DNA of 64,000 bases, from positions 248,001 to 312,000 of the forward strand of contig NZ_OY829290.1 in NCBI RefSeq assembly GCF_963691685.1. The letters are read 5' to 3'. The notes under the pieces were generated by a model. That model saw nothing but the letters and a program-made list of their open reading frames with translations. It did no database searches and was not told the DNA's origin. The DNA comes from Thalassovita sp. GTDB lineage: Bacteria; Pseudomonadota; Alphaproteobacteria; Rhodobacterales; Rhodobacteraceae. A program made the translations under genes and the position numbers. Each line of letters starts with the position of its first letter. The first letter of the stretch is position 1. Positions 17,650 to 26,615 of the stretch are shown here, one piece after another.

Positions 17650-18735
17650 ATGACCAAGATCACGCCACAGCCAGGCATCATGGAAATCGCCCTCTACCAA
17701 GGTGGTGCGGCCCATGTGGATGGCGTCACCGATGTGGTAAAGCTCAGCTCGAACGAAAACCCGTTCGGGCCCAGCCCCAAGGCGACTGACGCGCTGCGCA
17801 AGGCGGGGCTGGACCTGCATCGGTATCCGGGCACCGATCACGTCGGGCTGCGCAAAGCCATTGGTGAGGTCTACGGGCTGGACCCTGAAAACATCATCTG
17901 CGGCGTTGGCTCGGATGAGGTGTTGCAGTTCATCGCGCAGTCCTTTGCCGGACCCGGGGATGAGGTGATCCATACCGAACACGGGTTTTCCATGTATCCG
18001 ATCCTGGCTCACGCCTGTGGCGCCAAGCCGGTCAAGGTGGATGAAACCGACCGTGTGGTGGATGTGGACAAGATCCTGGCCGCCTGCACCGACAAGACCC
18101 GCATCGTTTTCATTGCCAACCCGGCCAACCCGACCGGCACAATGATCCCGATGGAAGATTGCAAGCGCTTGGCCGAAGGGCTGCCGCCGCAGGCCATCTT
18201 GGTGCTGGATGGCGCTTATGCCGAATTTGTTGAGGGCTATGATGACGGCGCGGGCATGGTGGAAAGCCGTGACAACGTGATCATGACACGCACCTTTTCC
18301 AAGATCTATGGTCTGGGCGGGCTGCGGGTTGGTTGGGGCTATGCCCCCAAGGAACTGATCAATGTCCTGAACCGGGTGCGCCAACCGTTCAACCTGAGCA
18401 ATCTGCAGCTTCAGGTCGCTGAGGCGGCGCTGCGGGATCGTGAATACACGGAAAAATGCCGTCTGGAAAACGCCCGCATGCGCAGCTGGCTGATTGAGGC
18501 GCTGGCAGGCCATGGCGTGCAGGCGGACGAGTCGTTCACCAACTTCATTCTGGCCCGCTTTGCCGATGAGAAAGAGGCAAACGCCGCCGACGCCTATTTG
18601 AAATCGCAGGGTCTGATCGTGCGCAAAGTGGCGGGCTATGGCCTGCCCAACTGCCTGCGGATCACTGTCGGGGATGAACCTTCCTGCCGCCGCGTGGCCC
18701 ATGCCATCGGCCAGTTCAAGGAGGGCGCGGTGTGA
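17650..18735 (+). CDS. hisC: Histidinol-phosphate aminotransferase
   Basis: HisC exchanges the amino group between imidazole-acetol phosphate and glutamate in histidine synthesis, and many HisC proteins also transaminate aromatic precursors. The 361-residue protein has the normal length. It carries SSNENPFGPSP near the N-terminus, an ANPANPTGT motif, and the PLP lysine in TRTFSKIYGLGGLRVGW. GAAGGAG stands upstream of the ATG. The stop overlaps the prephenate dehydrogenase start by four bases, so in this operon it may serve tyrosine synthesis as well as histidine. Confidence 0.92.
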   Translation: MTKITPQPGIMEIALYQGGAAHVDGVTDVVKLSSNENPFGPSPKATDALRKAGLDLHRYPGTDHVGLRKAIGEVYGLDPENIICGVGSDEVLQFIAQSFAGPGDEVIHTEHGFSMYPILAHACGAKPVKVDETDRVVDVDKILAACTDKTRIVFIANPANPTGTMIPMEDCKRLAEGLPPQAILVLDGAYAEFVEGYDDGAGMVESRDNVIMTRTFSKIYGLGGLRVGWGYAPKELINVLNRVRQPFNLSNLQLQVAEAALRDREYTEKCRLENARMRSWLIEALAGHGVQADESFTNFILARFADEKEANAADAYLKSQGLIVRKVAGYGLPNCLRITVGDEPSCRRVAHAIGQFKEGAV

Positions 18736-19649
18736 GTGTGATCTACAACCGTGTTGCTTTGATCGGCTTGGGGTTGATCGCCTCGTCTATGTATTGGGCG
18801 ATGAAACGCGCAGGCGTGGCCGCTGAGGTTTCGGGCTATGCGCGTTCGGAACAGACACGCGACACCGCGCGGCGCATTGGCCTGTGTGATCAGGTCTGCG
18901 ACAGCGCGATTGAGGCGGTGAAAGACGCTGATCTGGTGGTGCTCTGCGTGCCGGTTGGCGCGATGGGTCGCATTGCTGAAGAGATTGCACCGCATCTGAA
19001 ACCCGGCTGCACCGTCAGCGACGTGGGATCGGTCAAGAAATCGGTGATTGAGGCGATCGAACCGCATCTGCCGCAAGGGGTGCATTTCGTGCCCGCCCAC
19101 CCGATGGCCGGGACCGAGCATTCGGGGCCTGAATCCGGCTTTGACACGTTGTTTGACAATCGCTGGTGCCTGATCGTGCCTAATGGCGCGGATGAGGCAG
19201 CAACGCAGAAGCTTGAGGCCTATTGGCAAGCGCTGGGTGCCAATTGCGAACGGATGGAGGTTGGCCACCACGATCAGGTCTGCGCCGTGGTCAGCCATAT
19301 CCCGCACCTGATCGCCTACACGATGGTGGGTGTGGCGGATGATCTGCGCCGTGTGTCTGAGCGTGAAGTCATCAAGTTTTCGGCCGCAGGTTTTCGTGAT
19401 TTCACCCGGATTGCAGCCTCAGACCCGACCATGTGGCGCGATGTTTTCCTGACCAACAAAGAGGCGACCCTGGAAATCCTTGGCCGTTTCACCGAAGAGC
19501 TGTTTGCCTTGCAACGCTCGATCCGGACGGGCGACGGCGATCAGCTGTTTGATTACTTCACCCGCACCCGTGAGATCCGTCGCGGCATTATCGAAGCGGG
19601 CCAAGATACCGAAGCGCCCAATTTCGGGCGTGGTGTGCCGCAGTCATGA
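18732..19649 (+). CDS. tyrC: Prephenate/arogenate dehydrogenase family protein
   Basis: The enzyme oxidises prephenate or arogenate with NAD(P) in tyrosine synthesis. The 305-residue protein begins with a Rossmann motif (VALIGLGLIASSMYWAMK, residues 6-23). The substrate-domain segment HPMAGTEHSGPESGF follows. The start is GTG at 18732, overlapping the hisC stop by four bases. Its own stop overlaps the next gene in the same way. The hisC-tyrC pairing is common in alphaproteobacteria and supports an aromatic amino acid role. Confidence 0.92.
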   Translation: MSVIYNRVALIGLGLIASSMYWAMKRAGVAAEVSGYARSEQTRDTARRIGLCDQVCDSAIEAVKDADLVVLCVPVGAMGRIAEEIAPHLKPGCTVSDVGSVKKSVIEAIEPHLPQGVHFVPAHPMAGTEHSGPESGFDTLFDNRWCLIVPNGADEAATQKLEAYWQALGANCERMEVGHHDQVCAVVSHIPHLIAYTMVGVADDLRRVSEREVIKFSAAGFRDFTRIAASDPTMWRDVFLTNKEATLEILGRFTEELFALQRSIRTGDGDQLFDYFTRTREIRRGIIEAGQDTEAPNFGRGVPQS

Positions 19650-20398
19650 GGGGCATGCTGGCGATACTGTGGCTGATCATGGCCACAACAAGCGCCAGCG
19701 CCAAACCCGTGGACGAAAGCCTGCGCCCGGTGGCCCGACCGGGATCGGTTGCCATCCTGCAGCCCAAAACCGCCGGGCTCACCCGCAGCCTGCGCCCGGT
19801 GGCTCGGCCTGCCGCAGTCGTCGCGGCCTCGACACCAGTCACCCCAGTCAAAGCGGCCAAACGCCTGCCGAAACGCGGCTCAGTCTGTCGTGACCGCAGC
19901 CTGCGCGGCGAAGAGGTTGGCCGGGTCCCCGGCAAACTGTCCGGCTGCGGTGTGAAAGATGCGATCCGACTGCGGGAAGTGGCAGGGGTGACACTCAGCC
20001 AGCCCTCGATCATGGATTGCACAACAGCCAAGGCGCTTAAAAGCTGGATTGAAAAGGGGCTGAAGCCTGCGGTCGGGCGCACCGGGGGCGGGGTCAAAGG
20101 GTTGCGCGTGGCGGCGCATTATTCCTGCCGCACCCGCAACAACCGCAAAGGCGCCAAAATCTCGGAGCATGGCAAAGGCAAAGCGATCGATATCAGCGCC
20201 ATTTTCCTCGAAGACGGCTCAACGATCACTGTGCTGCAGGGCTGGAACCAACGGCGTGAGGGCAAAATCCTGCGCAAGGCCCATCGGGCCGCCTGTGGGC
20301 CCTTTGGCACCGTTCTGGGGCCGGAAAGTGACCGGTTTCACAAGGATCACTTCCATTTTGATACCGCGCGCCATCGCGGCGGCAGCTATTGCCGGTAA
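19646..20398 (+). CDS. Extensin-like C-terminal domain protein, probable peptidoglycan peptidase
   Basis: The 250-residue protein has a signal peptide (about residues 1-19) and a proline-rich region with two SLRPVARP repeats. The extensin-like domain at about 75-250 contains EHGKGKAIDIS and KDHFHFD. These histidine and aspartate arrangements match the zinc motifs of M15-type D,D-carboxypeptidases, so a periplasmic cell-wall peptidase role is inferred. Several paired cysteines suggest disulfides. The ATG overlaps the tyrC stop by four bases, so it is co-translated with two aromatic amino acid genes whose function is unrelated. Confidence 0.8.
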   Translation: MRGMLAILWLIMATTSASAKPVDESLRPVARPGSVAILQPKTAGLTRSLRPVARPAAVVAASTPVTPVKAAKRLPKRGSVCRDRSLRGEEVGRVPGKLSGCGVKDAIRLREVAGVTLSQPSIMDCTTAKALKSWIEKGLKPAVGRTGGGVKGLRVAAHYSCRTRNNRKGAKISEHGKGKAIDISAIFLEDGSTITVLQGWNQRREGKILRKAHRAACGPFGTVLGPESDRFHKDHFHFDTARHRGGSYCR

Positions 20399-20404
20399 CA
20401 CCGC

Positions 20405-21397
20405 TTAACGCAGGGTGAAATTCGGGGCAGGGCCCAGCGGGATCGGCCCGAAATACAGCGTTTCACCGGAAAAAGTCAGGGGCAGGTCCAACGTATTTGG
20501 ATTGCCTGACATGCCGGCCACCATCTGCAACCCGCCCGTCAGCGTTTCCGCCCAGCCGTCTGGCAACACGCCCGCCGCAACGGCCATCTGCACAATCTCC
20601 CGCCAGTTGCGGGCTTTGACGGTCAGTTTCCCCTCAGCCCAGCCTTGGGCGTCGATCACCAGATCACCGGCCAGCGCCAATTCCAACTCACCCCATTTCG
20701 CCTCAGCCAGATTGACGTTCAGCGCCTGCGGCTGGGGCCGGGCATCTTCCAAGGCGTGGCGATCCCAAGCGGCATCAAATTGCAGGGTGATATCCGCGGA
20801 AAAGGCCGAAAGCGTGCGCGGCAGTTTCCCCGCCTGATCGACCAGTGCACGGAAGGCACGGGCGGGGGCCAGATCCTGCGCGGTCAGCGCAAACCGGTAG
20901 AGGTTATCACCCTCATGAACCAACCCTGCGCGGAACGCCGTCATATTGGTGCCATCGCCCGAAGGGCCGGTGATCTGCAGCGTGTCAGCCGCCAGATTTG
21001 TTCGGGCCAGCGCCAGCGCGGTGCCTTCGGTCACGACCGAGGCCTGCATCTGCGCGCTGCTGATGTCATATTTGGCAAAAGGCGTTGCCAGCAGTTGCTC
21101 ATTCGGCCAGGTGGCGATGATGTGATTGGGCTTATAGGACAGCGCAAAGATCTGGAAAAACGGCGCCTCCCAGGCCCAGCCACTGTTTGGGTCCGCCAGC
21201 GCAATATCGCTGAGCGTGGTGTCAAACCGATTGGGGAAACCGCGCACTGTCAGATCTGAGGTTTCGGCCACCCAGCCCTCAGCCCGGCGGGCGTCAAACC
21301 ATGCCTCAAATCCGGCCTGAACACTGCGGGCACCGATGAACCAATAGGCCCCCCATAGGGTGGCGGCAGCAACAATGAGGATCAGCAGACGTTTCAC
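20405..21397 (-). CDS. DUF2125 domain protein, exported
   Basis: The 330-residue protein starts with a signal anchor (MKRLLILIVAAATLWGAYW). A soluble domain with many short beta strands follows, matching the alphaproteobacterial DUF2125 family whose function is unknown. A GTG start at 21397 is likely, with AGGAAAGG about ten bases upstream. It is convergent with the extensin-like gene, six bases apart, and divergent from the ChaC-like gene. Localisation in the periplasm is inferred from the N-terminus. Confidence 0.8.
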   Translation of the reverse strand: MKRLLILIVAAATLWGAYWFIGARSVQAGFEAWFDARRAEGWVAETSDLTVRGFPNRFDTTLSDIALADPNSGWAWEAPFFQIFALSYKPNHIIATWPNEQLLATPFAKYDISSAQMQASVVTEGTALALARTNLAADTLQITGPSGDGTNMTAFRAGLVHEGDNLYRFALTAQDLAPARAFRALVDQAGKLPRTLSAFSADITLQFDAAWDRHALEDARPQPQALNVNLAEAKWGELELALAGDLVIDAQGWAEGKLTVKARNWREIVQMAVAAGVLPDGWAETLTGGLQMVAGMSGNPNTLDLPLTFSGETLYFGPIPLGPAPNFTLR

Positions 21398-21464
21398 GGG
21401 GCTGGGGCCTTTCCTAACCGGGGTGAGTGGTGTTTACAGGGGCAAAGGAAAAAGGGCCAGTAAC

Positions 21465-21995
21465 ATGACGATGTGGGTGTTTGGATACGGATCACTGCTG
21501 TGGAACCCCGGGTTTGCCCCGGCGGCGCAGTCCTTGGCATCACTGCCGGAATATCACCGCAGCTTCTGCATGCGCTCCATCCACCATCGTGGCACCGAAG
21601 AAAAACCGGGGCTGGTCTTGGCGCTGGATGAGCTGACGGGCGCCTCCTGTGACGGTCTGGCCTTTGCGGTGAAAGCAGGCGAAGAGGCCAAGGTCCTTGA
21701 TTACCTGCGTGAACGTGAATTGGTCAGCTCCGCCTATCTGGAAAAAGTGCTGGAGGTCGATCTGGCCGATGGCCGCCGGGTGGAGGCGGTGACCTATGTG
21801 ATCGACCCTGATCATGTGCAGTATTGCGGTGGTCTGGAACTGGAAGAACAGGCCCATATCATTGCACATGCGGTCGGCGGCCGTGGCCCGAACCCGGAAT
21901 ATTTGTTCAATACCTCCGCGCATTTGCACGAATTGGGCATTCAGGACGCAGAGCTGGACTGGCTGACGGAACGTGTGCGTGGCTTGATCGCATAA
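21465..21995 (+). CDS. ChaC-like gamma-glutamylcyclotransferase
   Basis: Members of this family cleave glutathione to 5-oxoproline and Cys-Gly in the cytoplasm. The 176-residue protein begins MTMWVFGYGSLLWNPGF, the substrate-binding loop of the family, and has the ELEEQAHIIAHAVG segment near residue 125-140. The start at 21465 is preferred over an in-frame codon at 21360, because the latter lies inside the divergent DUF2125 gene and the conserved fold starts only here. It is a single gene, 67 bases before the MotA-like gene. Confidence 0.9.
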   Translation: MTMWVFGYGSLLWNPGFAPAAQSLASLPEYHRSFCMRSIHHRGTEEKPGLVLALDELTGASCDGLAFAVKAGEEAKVLDYLRERELVSSAYLEKVLEVDLADGRRVEAVTYVIDPDHVQYCGGLELEEQAHIIAHAVGGRGPNPEYLFNTSAHLHELGIQDAELDWLTERVRGLIA

Positions 21996-22062
21996 GTCCT
22001 TGGCTTGCTGATGGCTTCGGCATAGAGTTTGGCCAAGGAATAACAAGTCGGGATCTGTCCGG

Positions 22063-23271
22063 ATGGTACAGACAGACCATGAGGTCGAGCCGCAATTCTC
22101 ACCGCCCGTGCGCCAGATCATTTCGATGGTTCTGGTCCTTGGGTTGTCGGCGGGTGTGGTGTTTCTGGCGCTACCGCGCATCTTGCCTGTGTTTGAGGCC
22201 AACCCCTATCTAAACGGGTTCATTCTGTTCGTCTTTGGCGTCGGGGTGCTGTCCTGTTTCTGGCAGGTCGCGCAGCTGTTCAACTCGGTCCGCTGGATCG
22301 AAGGCTTCGTTTCAGAACGTGAGCAGCTGGAACATCGCCGTGCGCCGCGTTTGCTGGCGCCTCTGGCGGCACTGCTGGGCAAACATTCGGCTCGGATGGA
22401 AATCAACGCAAGTTCGACCAGCTCAATCCTCGATTCGGTGGCGACCCGGATCGATGAGGCGCGTGAGATCACGCGGTACATCGTTAACCTGCTGATCTTC
22501 CTTGGTCTTCTGGGCACGTTTTATGGTCTGGCCACCACCGTTCCGGCGCTGGTTGATACCATTCGCGGTCTGGCCCCTGTTGAAGGGGAAAGCGGCGTGG
22601 AAGTCTTTGGCCGCCTGATGAGCGGTCTGGATCAGCAGCTTTCGGGCATGGGCGTTGCCTTTGGCTCCTCGCTCCTGGGGCTGGCGGGATCGTTGGTTGT
22701 GGGCCTGTTGGAACTGTTCGCCGGTCACGGTCAGAACCGGTTCTACCGCGAGCTGGAAGAATGGCTGTCCACGATCACCCGCGTGACCTTTTCGTCGGGT
22801 GAGGGCGAAACCTCGGGCGAATATGGCGCGGCGGTTCAGATTCTGGATCACATGCTGGAACAGATGGACCGGATGCGGCAGATGTTTGAACAGTCTGAGA
22901 TGGGGCGCAGTCAGGTGGATGCGCAGCTTGGCGCACTGGCCCATTCGATTGAGCGGCTAACCGATCGCATGGCCGATGACCGTTCGGTGAACTCCGCGCT
23001 GGAACGGGTCGCGGACGGGCAGGAGAAGATGATTGAAACCCTCAGCCAGACCGCCGGTGAAGGGATGGATGCCGAAAGCCGGATGCGCCTGCGGTCGATT
23101 GATGTGCAGCTGCTGCGGATCTTGGAAGAGATCAGCGCGGGCCGGCAAGAAACCATGGCGGAATTGCGGATGGATATTGCCTCGCTCACCCGTTTGGTGG
23201 CGCAGGGCCGCATCGCCGAACATGATCAACCCAACCTGCGCAGCCCCCGCATTAAGGGCAAGGAGGGCTAA
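22063..23271 (+). CDS. MotA/TolQ/ExbB-like proton channel protein
   Basis: The 402-residue protein has membrane segments at about residues 20-40, 46-65, 140-165 and 195-225, the last two in a MotA/ExbB channel layout (LLIFLGLLGTFYGLATT; GMGVAFGSSLLGLAGSL). The C-terminal part is a cytoplasmic helix-rich tail. It lies two bases before a MotB-like gene with a conserved aspartate, so the two should form an ion-driven stator complex. There are no flagellar, Tol or TonB genes nearby, and its load is unknown. Confidence 0.82.
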   Translation: MVQTDHEVEPQFSPPVRQIISMVLVLGLSAGVVFLALPRILPVFEANPYLNGFILFVFGVGVLSCFWQVAQLFNSVRWIEGFVSEREQLEHRRAPRLLAPLAALLGKHSARMEINASSTSSILDSVATRIDEAREITRYIVNLLIFLGLLGTFYGLATTVPALVDTIRGLAPVEGESGVEVFGRLMSGLDQQLSGMGVAFGSSLLGLAGSLVVGLLELFAGHGQNRFYRELEEWLSTITRVTFSSGEGETSGEYGAAVQILDHMLEQMDRMRQMFEQSEMGRSQVDAQLGALAHSIERLTDRMADDRSVNSALERVADGQEKMIETLSQTAGEGMDAESRMRLRSIDVQLLRILEEISAGRQETMAELRMDIASLTRLVAQGRIAEHDQPNLRSPRIKGKEG

Positions 23272-23273
23272 AC

Positions 23274-25550
23274 ATGGCCCTGTCGCGCCGCACCGGGCAA
23301 CGTTTCCAAAACTCCATCTGGCCGGGTTTCGTGGATGCGATGACCGGCCTGTTGCTGGTGTTGATGTTTGTTCTGACCATTTTCATGGTGGTGCAGTTTG
23401 TGCTGCGCGAAACCATCACCGGTCAGGAGGCGCAGCTAGATAACCTGTCTCTGGAAATCGCCGCATTGGCCGATGCCTTGGGGTTGGAGCAGAAGAAGAC
23501 CGCAGATCTGACCGCGCAGGTAGGTGAGCTGGACGCAACGCTGGCAGAGGCACGTGACACCGCAGCGGCGCAGCAAGCCTTGATCGCATCGCTCACGGCG
23601 GACCGTGATGCGCAGGTTGCAGCCCTTGCCGCGGCGCGGAGCCAGATCACCGAATTTGAGGCGCAGGTCGCAACCCTGCTGGCAAGTCAGGCGCGCAATC
23701 TGGCCACCATCACGGATCTGGAACAGCAGCGCGCGGATAATCAGGCGACCATTGAGACACTGGAAGGAGAGCGTGACGCGCTGAACCTGGTGCTGGCACA
23801 AGCGCGCAGTGAAATTGACGCCCAGGCTGAGGCTGCGCGACTGGCCGCGGCCAAACGTGAGGCGATGGAAGCCCTGATTGCCGATCTGCAATCTGACAAC
23901 GCCGCCGCCGTTGATCAGAACGCCGCCCTGCTGTCGCAGCTGGAACGGCTGGAGGGCGACAATGCCAACCTGATCACCAATAAGGCCGAGCTGGAGAAAG
24001 CTCTGGCTGATCTGGAACAGGCGCTGAGCGACGAAGAGAAAGCCCGGCTCGCCGAAGCGGCTGCGGCCGAGGCGCTGCGCGATAGGCTGCAGAATGCGGA
24101 TGCGGAACTGACCTCGCTGACGTTGGCGTTGGAACAGCAGCGGCGTGAGGCGGAAGAGACCTTGACCCTGCTTGCCGCAGCGGAGGCCGCAAGCGCGGAT
24201 CTGACCCAAAAACTGGCCGCAGCGCTGCTGGCGCAGGACAATGTTGCCGCCGAACTGGATCGCGCCCGTAAGGATCTGGAGGCCGCCCGTGGCGGCGCTG
24301 AAGCCACGGCATCACGCCTGTCGGATCTGGAAAACCAATTGGCTGCCGCCTTGGCTGAGATTGATGAGGGCACACTGGAAATCGCCAACCTGCGCACCCG
24401 CCTGTCCGAGGCTGAGGCGCAGCTGGCGTCGTCCACCGGACGGGCGGAGGAGCTGGAGGCCCAGCTGGCCTCTGAACGCGCCAGCCTTGAGGAACGACTG
24501 GCGGAAGCCCTGGCCGCCAAGCTGGAGGCGGAGGCCGGCGTGAAAGACGCCGAAGCGGCCTTGGCCGAAGCCTTGGCGGCTAAACTGGCGGCAGAAAAAT
24601 CGATCGAAGCGGCGAAATTGGCGCAACAGGCTGCCGAAGCGCAGGCACAGGAAGCCCGCGATGCCATGTCCCTGACCGAAGCGGAATTGCAGGACGTCTT
24701 GGCCAAAGCACTGGCGGAAAAACTGGCCGCGCAGCAACAGGCCCGCGACGCGCTGAGTGAGGCTGAACGGCAGGAAACCCTGCTGGCCGCTGCCAAAACC
24801 ACTCTGGCCGCACAGGAAGAACTGGCGTCAGAGGCGCAGAAACAACAGGCCCTGCTGAACCAGCAGCTGGCTGCTCTGCGCACCCAGCTGTCCAGCCTGC
24901 AGGCGATCATTGACGATTACAAAGCCCGCGACGCAGCCGCTAAGGTGCAGCTGGAAACGCTGGGCGCGGATCTGAACGCCGCGCTGGCCCGCGCTGCCGC
25001 CGAGGAACGCAAGCGCCGCCAGCTGGAAGAGGCTGAGCGCCTGCGTCTTGAGGAAGAGAAACGTCAGCTGGAAGCCGAGAAACAGGATCTTGAGAAATAC
25101 CGCTCTGACTTCTTTGGCCGTCTGCGTGATCTTTTGGGCAATCAGGAAGGTGTGCGGATCGTCGGCGACCGTTTTGTCTTCTCCTCCGAGGTGCTCTTTG
25201 CCTCTGGCAGTGCCGATCTGTCGCTGGAAGGTGCGCAGGAAATTGCCAAGGTCGCCTCAATCCTGCGGGGCGTGATTGGCGATATCCCGGCCGAGATTGA
25301 CTGGATCATCCGTGTAGATGGCCATACCGACAATCAGCCGCTTGGGGTTGGTGGCGTTTTTGCTGACAACTGGGAACTGAGCCAGGCCCGGGCGCTGTCG
25401 GTGGTGCGTTTCCTGGTGGAGCGTTTGGGCATCCCGCCAAACCGCGTCAGCGCCAATGGCTTTGGGGAATTCCAGCCAGTGAACCCGGCCAATACCGCCG
25501 AGGCGCGCGCGCAGAACCGTCGGATTGAGTTGAAACTTACTGAGCGTTAA
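23274..25550 (+). CDS. MotB/OmpA-like protein with very long coiled coil
   Basis: The 758-residue protein has one membrane segment at about residues 19-42 with Asp21 at its start, in the position of the proton-binding aspartate of MotB. About 560 residues of alanine-, leucine- and glutamate-rich coiled coil follow (about 50-610). An OmpA-type peptidoglycan-binding domain ends the protein (about 625-758; DGHTDNQPLG, QNRRIELKL). It should anchor the stator formed with the MotA-like protein to the cell wall. Ordinary MotB is about half this length. Its stop overlaps the convergent M23 peptidase gene by four bases. Confidence 0.85.
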   Translation: MALSRRTGQRFQNSIWPGFVDAMTGLLLVLMFVLTIFMVVQFVLRETITGQEAQLDNLSLEIAALADALGLEQKKTADLTAQVGELDATLAEARDTAAAQQALIASLTADRDAQVAALAAARSQITEFEAQVATLLASQARNLATITDLEQQRADNQATIETLEGERDALNLVLAQARSEIDAQAEAARLAAAKREAMEALIADLQSDNAAAVDQNAALLSQLERLEGDNANLITNKAELEKALADLEQALSDEEKARLAEAAAAEALRDRLQNADAELTSLTLALEQQRREAEETLTLLAAAEAASADLTQKLAAALLAQDNVAAELDRARKDLEAARGGAEATASRLSDLENQLAAALAEIDEGTLEIANLRTRLSEAEAQLASSTGRAEELEAQLASERASLEERLAEALAAKLEAEAGVKDAEAALAEALAAKLAAEKSIEAAKLAQQAAEAQAQEARDAMSLTEAELQDVLAKALAEKLAAQQQARDALSEAERQETLLAAAKTTLAAQEELASEAQKQQALLNQQLAALRTQLSSLQAIIDDYKARDAAAKVQLETLGADLNAALARAAAEERKRRQLEEAERLRLEEEKRQLEAEKQDLEKYRSDFFGRLRDLLGNQEGVRIVGDRFVFSSEVLFASGSADLSLEGAQEIAKVASILRGVIGDIPAEIDWIIRVDGHTDNQPLGVGGVFADNWELSQARALSVVRFLVERLGIPPNRVSANGFGEFQPVNPANTAEARAQNRRIELKLTER

Positions 25551-26542
25551 CGCAGCTCCACCCAGACCTGCCTTTCGCCCAGAACCGCGCTGTTGCGGAC
25601 CAGTTTTGCAGTGGCCTGATACCGCCCCGGGGCCCAACCGGTTGCGGGGCGTTTGCGACCGATGGCGCGGAAAAACAGCGATTGCGCTTTGTCCAGCAGG
25701 ATCCGCTTTTCCAGCACACGCGGGCCGGGCGCATCGCCGTCCGCAGGTCCAAACAGGCTGAGGTGCAAGATATCGCCGGGTTGGCTGCCATAGGCATAGG
25801 CCCAGGTCACCAGCGCCGGTGCGCTTTGATCCAGTTGATGGGTATGCGCGCGGCCAGCCTTGATCTCAGAATACTCGGGCACCTGCAGCGCAAAGCCCAA
25901 ATCGATCAGCCCGCCGGGCAGATAGGCAGGAACGTCGCGCCACAGTGCTTCGTCCAGACCGGCATTGCAGGTATTGGAATAGGGGGCGAAGGGATCCACG
26001 ACCTGATCTTGGTGGCGCACTGAAATGTGCAGATGCGGGAACTGTGTTTTGCCTGACAATCCGACCTGACCCAGCACAGCATTGGCCGCCACGCGCTGCC
26101 CTGTTTTCACCTGCAGTGATTCCTTTTTCATGTGGCAATACTGGGTGATCCAGCCGCCCCCGTGGTCAATCGCAACGCCGTTGCCGCATTCCCGGCCAGC
26201 CACCGCTTCGGCGGTTTCCTTGCTGTAGAGCTGATCCGCCATACCGTCGCGCGTGCCCCGCACAACACCCGGCGCGGCCGAGAGGACATTAACCCCCTGC
26301 GCCATCTGATCCAATGAGATCAGCGCGAAATCGGTGCCCTTGTGACCGTTGTAGCTGAGGGCGCCGCAGCCAAAATCCTGCACCCCGTCGCTGGCGTCGC
26401 GATCCACGTAATACTGGATGTAACAATCCTCACCCAAGGTGCAGTCGATCGGTTGCACCATGACCGGATCCGCCAGCATCATTGAGGGCAGGCAGGTCAG
26501 AAAGGCAGCGGTCAGACAGGCAGTGGTCAGGCGGGGGCGCAT
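25547..26542 (-). CDS. M23 family peptidase (LytM-type peptidoglycan endopeptidase)
   Basis: The 331-residue protein has a signal peptide (about residues 1-24). An M23 domain contains NGHKGTDFALIS, with the first zinc histidine and aspartate, and FPHLHISVR with the HxH pair. M23 enzymes cut peptide cross-links in the periplasm. The start at 26542 was chosen because it gives a proper signal peptide; an in-frame codon at 26623 adds 27 residues without one. It lies downstream of pbpC and A2M on the same strand, 73 bases away, so may be the last gene of an envelope operon. Confidence 0.87.
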   Translation of the reverse strand: MRPRLTTACLTAAFLTCLPSMMLADPVMVQPIDCTLGEDCYIQYYVDRDASDGVQDFGCGALSYNGHKGTDFALISLDQMAQGVNVLSAAPGVVRGTRDGMADQLYSKETAEAVAGRECGNGVAIDHGGGWITQYCHMKKESLQVKTGQRVAANAVLGQVGLSGKTQFPHLHISVRHQDQVVDPFAPYSNTCNAGLDEALWRDVPAYLPGGLIDLGFALQVPEYSEIKAGRAHTHQLDQSAPALVTWAYAYGSQPGDILHLSLFGPADGDAPGPRVLEKRILLDKAQSLFFRAIGRKRPATGWAPGRYQATAKLVRNSAVLGERQVWVELR

Positions 26543-26615
26543 AGGGGTCTCCGGTGGTGTGGGTCGTAGTGTGGCAACTTGGTTTGATGGGGTCCAGTCA
26601 CGGCGTTCTGGCCGG

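Noticed and set aside
22063..25550. MotA/MotB-like pair as a Zorya defence system
   Set aside because: ZorA/ZorB-like features exist, but there is no ZorC, ZorD or ZorE gene nearby, and the MotA-like protein lacks the long ZorA tail. The neighbours are ordinary envelope genes.
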